Assembly (NCBI RefSeq): GCF_021347895.1
Contig: NC_067125.1
Location: 20,253,850 to 20,317,849, forward strand
DNA: 64,000 nucleotides
Reading direction: 5' to 3'
Origin: Acanthochromis polyacanthus
Lineage: Eukaryota; Chordata; Actinopteri; Pomacentridae
The first letter of the stretch is position 1. Every line of letters starts with the position of its first letter. The notes beneath the pieces are model-generated. The model saw only the letters and a list, made by a program, of their open reading frames with translations, had not been told where the DNA came from and searched no databases. Position numbers and translations under genes: made by a program. Positions 58,201 through 64,000 of this stretch are shown here, piece by piece.

Positions 58201-58764
58201 GTATACAAGTATTGTTATGATGTGACTGAACTCCCTTAGGACATAATATGGCCGAAGTCCAACTGCCAACAGTTCAATATCTGGACAACACAACTTCTCC
58301 TTAACCGTTATGTGTGAGGAGTCACACCATCTCTGTTTAACAAATAAAGCCAGACCTCCTCCTTTCTTCTTGCCACTAGCTTTAGCATCTCTGTCTGACC
58401 TTATGAGGGTGAAGCCAGGTAAATCCACAGTTGAGTCTGAGTTTTTTTGATTCAACCAGGTCTCAGTAAAACACAGGAGACTGCATTCACGGTATGTTTT
58501 GTCCGTCTTCACCAATGTCTCCAGCTCGTCACTTTTGTTTGGTAAAGAGTTCACGTTTCCCATGATGATTGATGGAAGAAAGGGCTTGTATCTCCATTTC
58601 CAAGACTTCACCTTTGCACCAGCACGGAAACCACGAAAACACCTCAAGATGTCCACTGGAATTGGATGTTGCAGTCCAGATTTGTTCTGTCTCAATGAAA
58701 AAAGCTCCTCTCTTGAATAGATTCTTCTCCCAGCAGAAACCTCCATCAGCAGTCGATAAAACAC
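55210..58764 (-). pseudogene. Rex1/L2-like ORF: APE endonuclease + reverse transcriptase, one stop and one insertion
   Basis: Endonuclease part (58764-57352) open: LPSIIMGNVNSLPNKSDELE, LLCFTETWL, VIISGDFNHVSL, LDLLYVNV and LGRSDHNLVYL. A Lys-rich linker (KRRLKVAKMEYKKKIERNF) leads to RADELNLFFNRFD. After the 749-bp insertion, the reverse transcriptase continues: CSRKAAGPDGACPRLLKDC, LNDYKPIALTSHIMKTLERL, VRIMFFDFLNAFNSIQP (first Asp), GAPQGTVLAPFLFTLYTSD, YSDDTAIVACI (usual YADD) and WSHKNCLLLNASKT. One in-frame TAG follows at 55660, then EMIIDFHRSKTPLLV, YKYLGVHLDNKLDW and FYAVVCWGGSI to the end at 55210. Apart from the TAG and the insertion, the frame is open throughout. Confidence 0.82.
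56596..57344. mobile_element. Foldback element copy 2 (749 bp) with iterated GC-rich palindromes
   Basis: Flanked by GTTGAGG (56589-56595 and 57345-57351). The outer inverted repeats, about 200 bp, start CAGCCCGGTCTCACGGGGAT. The centre holds at least four copies, in both orientations, of a cassette with GCGGATTCATGACGATCTAA and CTGTCCATCGGCGTTTGCGG joined to GGCCGC-rich palindromes. Inserted into the linker of the Rex1/L2-like LINE. Confidence 0.8.
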
Positions 58765-58790
58765 GACAAAATATTTAAAAAAATATATAT

Positions 58791-59414
58791 ATATAGCAAA
58801 AATACAGCAAAAACTGAAAACAGTTAAGAGACATCAAACTTTGCAGCCACTTTCACAGGTGCAGGTTCCGGAAACATATGAACAAACTTACAAATTGTAG
58901 ACTTTAGGCTACTATGAAGTAAACTTATAACATGGCTAAATATACAAGCGTATACATTTGGTAATAATAAGTAAAAGAAGCTATAAGGAATAAATATTCT
59001 CAGAGTAAAAAGTCTCTCTGTCTTTTAGGGCTGTGGTCTGGGCTGCGGGGGGTATTGTGTGTGCATCTTCCACAAACACTTCAGGTTTGATGTGTTTTTT
59101 TTCCCATACTGGTCCTGATCAACCTGGTGTCAGAGACTGAGTCCAAATCGTCATTCCGATGATGGTGCATTTTTTTTAATGTTCTGATTTAAATGCTTCA
59201 TTCTTGTGTAGAAAGTTCTGTGTGTTAGGTTGGGAGATCAGAAGGTCAGAATGCCAATCCTGCAGAGGTGTGGTTTTCCTCACAGTTGACACTTTGACCC
59301 TTATCAGACTCTAGTGGAGGTAGAAGGCATCCTGTTGTCTCCAAGAGTGCCATGAGTGGTCCTTTACTAGTAAACATCTGATCAGCAGATGTTCCAATTA
59401 GAGGTGAATTTTAA
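58791..59414. other. No gene recognised
   Basis: AT-rich flank after the 5' end of the LINE, with a short TA run at 58783-58795. Nothing recognised. Confidence 0.35.
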
Positions 59415-59708
59415 CAATCATTATGGATTAGATTTATATAGCGCTTTTTTTGGCCACTGGTGGTGGTAAGCTACATTTGTAGCCACAGCTGCCCTGGGGC
59501 AGACTGACGGAAGCGTGGCTGCCAATCCACACCTACCACCAACATTCACACGCATTCATACACCAGTGTGAGAGCACTGGAGGCAAGGCGGGTAAAGTGT
59601 CTTGCCCAAGGACACATCAGCAGATGACTAGGTCAGAGTGGGAATCAAACCACAGACCCTTCGATCATTGGACGACCCACTCTACCACCTGAGCCACAGC
59701 CGCCCCTT
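59415..59708 (-). repeat. tRNA-derived SINE
   Basis: On the - strand: GGGGCGGCTGTGGCTCAGGT with an A box (TGGCTCAGGTGGTAGAG), B box GGTTTGATTCC, a body with TGTCCTTGGGCAAGACACTT and TGTGAATGTTGGTGGTAGGT, and the tail GCGCTATATAAATCTAATCC. A very common teleost SINE family. Confidence 0.8.
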
Positions 59709-59799
59709 TTGGATTAGTTGTCTCCTGAAATGGTGTCTTCCCAAATTTACAGCTTTGGGAAAGGGTCTTTGGATCTTCGTGTGTTGCTCTGGAATGTTC

Positions 59800-60295
59800 T
59801 GCTCTTTAGTGCACTACAATTTTGAATGTATCCTTAAGTGCAGTTCCAGAAACCATGAGCCTTTCCCCTTGGAAAGGAAGACCACAGAGGATAAGTTAAT
59901 CGGAGTCACCATCCTCAGAAACCACAAATTAACCCCAGATTAGATCCCACATAAATTCTTCACAGAGCTCAAGTAGCAGACAAATCTTTACAACTGTTCA
60001 GAGGAGACTGTGTGAATCAGGGCTTCGTAGTGGAATTGCTGCAAGGAAGCTACTACTGACAATGAACAACAAGAAAAAATTGCTTGGGCTAAGAAACACA
60101 AGGAACGGACATTAGACCAGTAGAAATCTGTGCTTTGGTCCGATGAGTCCAAATTGGAGATCTTTAGTTCCACCCGTCATGTCTTTGTGCAACACAGAAA
60201 AGGTGGACAGATCTTCGCTACATGTGTGGTTCCCACCGTGAAGCATGGAGGAGGAGGTGTTATGGTGTGGGGTTACACTGGTTATAAGTTCTTTT
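59800..60295 (+). pseudogene. Tc1-like transposase fragment
   Basis: Encodes LRNHKLTPDQI, then (after stops) KIAWAKKHKERTLDQ, SVLWSDESKLEIFSSTRHVF (first Asp) and [16 protein letters not shown]. It is cut off at about 60295, where the Penelope-like element begins, so the second Asp and the Glu are missing. Confidence 0.75.
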
Positions 60296-60599
60296 GTTCA
60301 GTCATAGAATAGCTGGGTAGATGTCGATTGCCTTGGTTGCCTGACAGTTTCCGCGAACACTCTCGCCTTCCTCAGAAGGGTCTCACTGACAGCCTGTGAT
60401 GTGTCAGCCGGCCGATTTTGACAGCTGGCATTTGCGTCACACTCAGTAGAGTCGCCAGGTCTGCCGGGCCAACCACGCCCACGCCATAACGTCGTGGTGA
60501 ACCCAACAGACGCGACCACCCCACCAGACATGCCGCATCCCCTGCCATCCTATTTCTTCTGGAGTATGGTGTCTCAGGTGTGCGAGAGCATGAAGCCTC

Positions 60600-60960
60600 C
60601 CTCGTCCCTGTTCATGGCCCTCTTTACCCGCCTACTTAATCCAGTGTTTTAGTTTGTTTTCTTTCCTTCCGATGACTTTTGCCCCGTCCCAGTCCATAAC
60701 ATGGTTGTTTCTTTTGCAGTGGTCTCATATGGCAGATTTGAGGTTTTCCTGTAGTGCTTTTTCTTTCCGTGATCGTGTGAGTCATGTTGCTGTTTCCTTT
60801 TCACATTTATTCTGGTGTTCTTTTTCTCTTGTGAAAAATGTTCTCCCTGTCTCCCCGATGTATGTGTTATTACATGAGTTACATGGTATCTCGTAGAGAT
60901 GACATTGCACTTACCTTGCTCAATATTGTCTTTTGGCTACTAAGAGTTGTCAATATCTAC
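60600..60960 (-). pseudogene. Penelope-like GIY-YIG endonuclease fragment
   Basis: Encodes LYEIPCNSCNNTYIGETGRT (the GIY-YIG core in its Penelope form) then FFTREKEHQNKCEKE, and, after stops, DHCKRNNHVMDWDGAKVIGR and LKHWIK, the conserved C-terminal half. It directly continues the end of the reverse transcriptase (LLVAKRQY region, EQGKCNV). Several stops and at least one frameshift. Confidence 0.78.
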
Positions 60961-61002
60961 TTCATATAGAACTCATAACCAGTGTACTAACAAGAAGACA
61001 TA

Positions 61003-63716
61003 ATGAACGTTTTTAAAAGATTACGAAGAAGATTTGGAGACAGCGGTGTCAAAAGGATACGCCGACTAGAGAAGCTGGAATAGGCACCAGCACGCTTCCG
61101 AAACCACCTAATCTTTAATCCCCGATGCAAGGATTTGGACATACCACCAAGCCTCAACATCAAAAACCCGATCCTGACTATTAACACGGAAAAAATAATA
61201 ATCTGAGCCAAAAAGGACCTTCTCAAGGAGTGGATAAGGGGAATAGTAAACAACATCGACAGACTGAATGCACAAATCAACGAGGGTATGGATGATCTCA
61301 TCAAACAATTCCCTATGGATGTAGACACAGCAAAAAATAAGAGAACACCTAAAATGCGCACACGAACAAGAATTCACAATAACTAAAAACCGGCTTGTAA
61401 AAAAAATTAGAGCACCTAATTCGACGGAGAGACAGGAGCAAATGCGCAAACCAGAAAATAAACAAAAAATGGGTACATAATTCATCACATCACATTCTCA
61501 CAGAAATAGAAAAGAAGGTGTTATCCCGGGGTCTAAATTATGCCATCACACCGAAAAACATACCGTATGCAGACTACATCCTGGCCACAGAGCTGGCATG
61601 TCAGAGAATCCAGGACCAAGGCAAGAAGGCCAAACTACGAAATGCTGTAGCAGGCGTTCTTTAGACAGCAAAATTACCAAAAAGCAACATCACTAGACAA
61701 GAAAGAACAGCCATAGACTCATTAAAAAAGGACAAACCCATTCCACCCGCAGACAAAGGAAGAACAATAGTAGTTATTGGACACCAAAAATACATATCAC
61801 AAATGGAAACCATGTTAGCTGACACAAATACATACAAAATATTAAAGAAAAACTCCACAGAACAAAATAAGAAAATAATGAAAGACCTGCTAAAACCACT
61901 TCTAGAGAGCAAGAAAATAACACAGGAAGCTTACGATCACCTCATACCCACAGCCAATATAACCCCTGAATATACGGTACACTGAAAATCCACAAAAAAG
62001 ACTCCCCTCTACGACCCATAGTTGACAGCATAGGCTTAGTAACATACAGTCTATCCAAAGCACTGGCAGAAATCATAACAGAGCACCACTGTAAAAACTC
62101 AAAAGAACTAGCCAAAGAACTGAGCACCTTAACAATAGAAACAGACGAGATCCTCATATCTCATGATGTAATATCTCTTTTCACCAAAACCCCTGTCTGG
62201 GAAAGACTACACAAGGACAAAACACAACACAAATGCACAAATCTCTCAGCACACAAGACATTTACAACCTATTACAGTTCGTTGCCAAGTCCACTTATTT
62301 CCAATTTAACAACATATCTACAGACAAAAAGAGGGAATCGCCATGGGAGACCCTTTATCTGCCATAATGAGCAGTTTTTTTATGGAGGGCCTGGAACGGA
62401 GAGCAATAACAACAGCACAACCACCTCTCAAACCCACCCTCTGGAAAAGTTATGTGGATGACATATTGGAGAAAATTAAAACGGGATGCACACAACCCCT
62501 CACAGACCACCTCAACACAATCGATAACCACAGTCAGCATCAAATTTACATACAAGGAGGAGCATAATAAAACATTGGCATTTCTGGACATGAACCACGA
62601 CAAGGACGATGGCAGCATAAAAATCACAGTCTACAGGAAACCCAGGGTTCTCGCCAGCGCATTTCAGCGTAACGGGCCGTTACGCAGTCTTAACGGCCCG
62701 TTACGCTCAGTTTAAAAGATTACGCTGTGATTAGGGCCGCTACGCCAGCGCATTTCAAAGATTACGCTGTTGTTATGAGAGTGTGTGGCTCCGTCATGAG
62801 AGAGAGAGAGAGAGAGAGAGAGAGCAGCGTGTTTGTGTGGGAGAGAGGGGGAAAGCGAGATGTCCAAGCTACCTTGAATGCAGCCCGAGACGGCAGTCGG
62901 TAGAGGTGGAGAGGTGTGTAGTTGCTGGGTTGACGGTACTGTGCGGTTCAGCCACTGTTGATAGACAATAAAGGCTGCAGTGTTCTTCGATACGGCTGGG
63001 CTCCTGTGTCTTTGCCTCTTCGGCTGCTGAGGAAGTGAAGGGGGTTAACCCCAGGCTTCCTGACCACGGGCCGAACAGGAAGGGTTAACACTGTGATTAG
63101 GGCCGCTGGGCTGTTATTTTGACAGATAACACCATGTGCGTTTGTTTTAAATCGACTGGGTGCCTATCTAGATTAATTTATGTCTCCCCACCTCAGCCGT
63201 ACTTTCCTGTCGATTGACCCGTTCCCATCTATTGCGCATGCGCACATGTGCGTTCCTGTCTATTGCGCGCGCGTGCAGGAGGACCTGCCGTTACGCTGAA
63301 AAGAAATCCTGGCAAGAACCCTGAAACCCACCCACACAAACCATTATCTTCTTTAGACTTCAGAACATCCAACAGCACACAAACTCTCAGTAGTAAGAAT
63401 ATCATATGAACGGACCACCATCATCACAGAAGAACAGGACAGACGACAGGAGGAAAAGCACATCCAACAAACACTCACGCTGCCAGTACCCCAGGTGGGC
63501 CATTAATAAAGGCATACAACAGGTGAAAAACAAACAGAAGTCAAAGAAACAACTAAAAAACGAAACGGGCACATGCGAGAACAATACAACCATAGTTACA
63601 TTACCGTATATCCGGCGGATAACTGAACCCATCCAAAGAATCATGAAAAAACACAGCATAGGAACTGAAATAAAACTACGACAACTCTTAGTACACAAAA
63701 GACAATATTGAGCAAG
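61003..63716 (+). pseudogene. Penelope-like reverse transcriptase, decayed and interrupted
   Basis: The N-terminal part reads MNVFKRLRRRFGDSGVKRI. The conserved Penelope block PIPPADKGRTIVVIGHQKYI and MLADTNTYKILKKN is followed by KITQEAYDHLIPT and, after a shift, LPKIHKKDSPLRPIVDSIGS, VTYSLSKALAE, ILISHDVISLFTKTPVWERL, IAMGDPLSAIMSSFFMEGLE (with shifts) and WKSYVDDILEKIKTG (catalytic DD). After FLDMNHDKDDGSIKITVYRK, a hAT-like element (62645-63322) intervenes, then PTHTNHY resumes, with LRQLLVHKRQY at the end. Many stops and frameshifts. The endonuclease that should follow is found inverted at 60600-60960. Confidence 0.8.
62645..63322. mobile_element. hAT-like MITE (678 bp) inside the Penelope-like element
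   Basis: Flanked by GAAACCCA (62637-62644 and 63323-63330). Inverted tips GGGTTCTCGCCAGC and, from the right, AGGGTTCTTGCCAGG, with repeated CAGCGTAACGGGCCGTTACG-type words. Contains an (AG)n run at 62801-62824 and TGCGCATGCGCACATG-type words. No coding capacity. Confidence 0.75.
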
Positions 63717-64000
63717 ATAATGTCAGAGCGGATTCTTTGGTACTGTTAATGAGGGAAAAACACTCGGAGACAAGGATGACCCAGAGTCAAAATATTCATT
63801 TAAGAATATTTAGTAAAAATGCATTGGATAGTACAGAAAATACATGCATGCAGACTCCATGTTGATCTAGCTGGCATCAGACTGACTTAAACTAAGACAA
63901 TATTCCTCTGCATGCAGTTGTTCACAACAAAGAGCGAATTCTAAACTATTACATGAGTTTTTAACTAAGAAGCTGTTGTCTTCTGATTGGTTCACACTGC
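63717..64000. other. No gene recognised
   Basis: AT-rich flank to the right of the Penelope-like element. Nothing recognised before the window ends. Confidence 0.35.

Larger units (their letters stand above)
55045..58790 (-). mobile_element. Rex1/L2-like LINE (CR1 group), nearly full length
   Basis: - strand LINE with one ORF for endonuclease and reverse transcriptase. The 3' end lies at the ATCAGAATCAGAATCACTTT word near 55045, a common 3' UTR signature in fish. It is interrupted by a foldback element at 56596-57344. No target duplication was identified. Confidence 0.78.
60296..63716 (-). mobile_element. Penelope-like element with inverted 5' part and hAT insertion
   Basis: GIY-YIG endonuclease on the - strand (about 60960-60600) and reverse transcriptase on the + strand (61003-63716). 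The last 40-45 bases of the RT part (63679-63716) reappear in reverse at 60910-60955, directly before the endonuclease, so both halves are one element with the 5' part inverted. The left limit is where Tc1 coding stops; the right limit is where homology with the inverted copy ends. Confidence 0.75.

Overview
The window looks like teleost fish nuclear DNA. It is AT-rich with many microsatellites and is packed with the repeat mix typical of ray-finned fish: Tc1-like elements, hAT, Harbinger, piggyBac-like and ISL2EU-like DNA transposons, L1-, L2-, Rex1/L2-, RTE- and restriction-like-endonuclease LINEs, a Penelope-like element and tRNA-derived SINEs. There are no bacterial-style operons and no CRISPR array.

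The only host gene I can support is nemo-like kinase (nlk, + strand). Three consecutive coding exons with clean splice sites lie at 37432-37561, 39826-39881 and 49729-49835. They encode the N-lobe lysine/alpha-C part, a short middle segment, and the hinge of the kinase domain. The exon with the glycine loop (before) and the exon with the HRD loop (after) are not in the window, so everything else is flanking or intronic DNA of nlk.

Layout. 1-3740: an ISL2EU-like transposon with two convergent genes, a spliced YqaJ-nuclease/PHD gene (+) and a THAP/DDE transposase (-, one frameshift). 3740-10680: an L1-type LINE (-) with an intact ORF1 and a broken ORF2, interrupted by a nearly intact Tc1-like element (5631-7266) and by a 314-bp hairpin element (7720-8033). 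10680-16560: microsatellites, Tc1 and SINE remnants and unassigned AT-rich DNA. 16560-20400: an L2 LINE (-) split by a Harbinger element, which carries a SINE and was itself hit by a 2-kb solo-LTR-like insertion. 20706-21250: a piggyBac-like MITE. 21845-23872: a hAT element. 24318-25197: a short hAT-like element that has swallowed a piece of 28S rRNA gene. 29030-33084: a spliced, decayed DDE-like transposase gene (-). 34830-36630: an L2 3' end with a second Harbinger copy. 36830-51270: nlk exons separated by Tc1 elements (four families or more) and an RLE-type LINE. 51290-54966: an RTE LINE with a perfect 17-bp target duplication. 55045-58790: a Rex1/L2-like LINE. The RTE and the Rex1-like LINE each carry a copy of the same long-inverted-repeat foldback element. 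60296-63716: a Penelope-like element whose 5' part is inverted as if by twin priming, with a hAT insertion inside.

The most interesting items are the 28S-carrying hAT element, the twin-priming signature of the Penelope-like element, the foldback family with 7-bp target duplications that shares an internal cassette with a piggyBac-like MITE, two Harbinger copies inserted at the same short word in different parts of L2, and the YqaJ-PHD partner gene of the ISL2EU-like transposon. Family names are from memory of the families and were not checked by database search.
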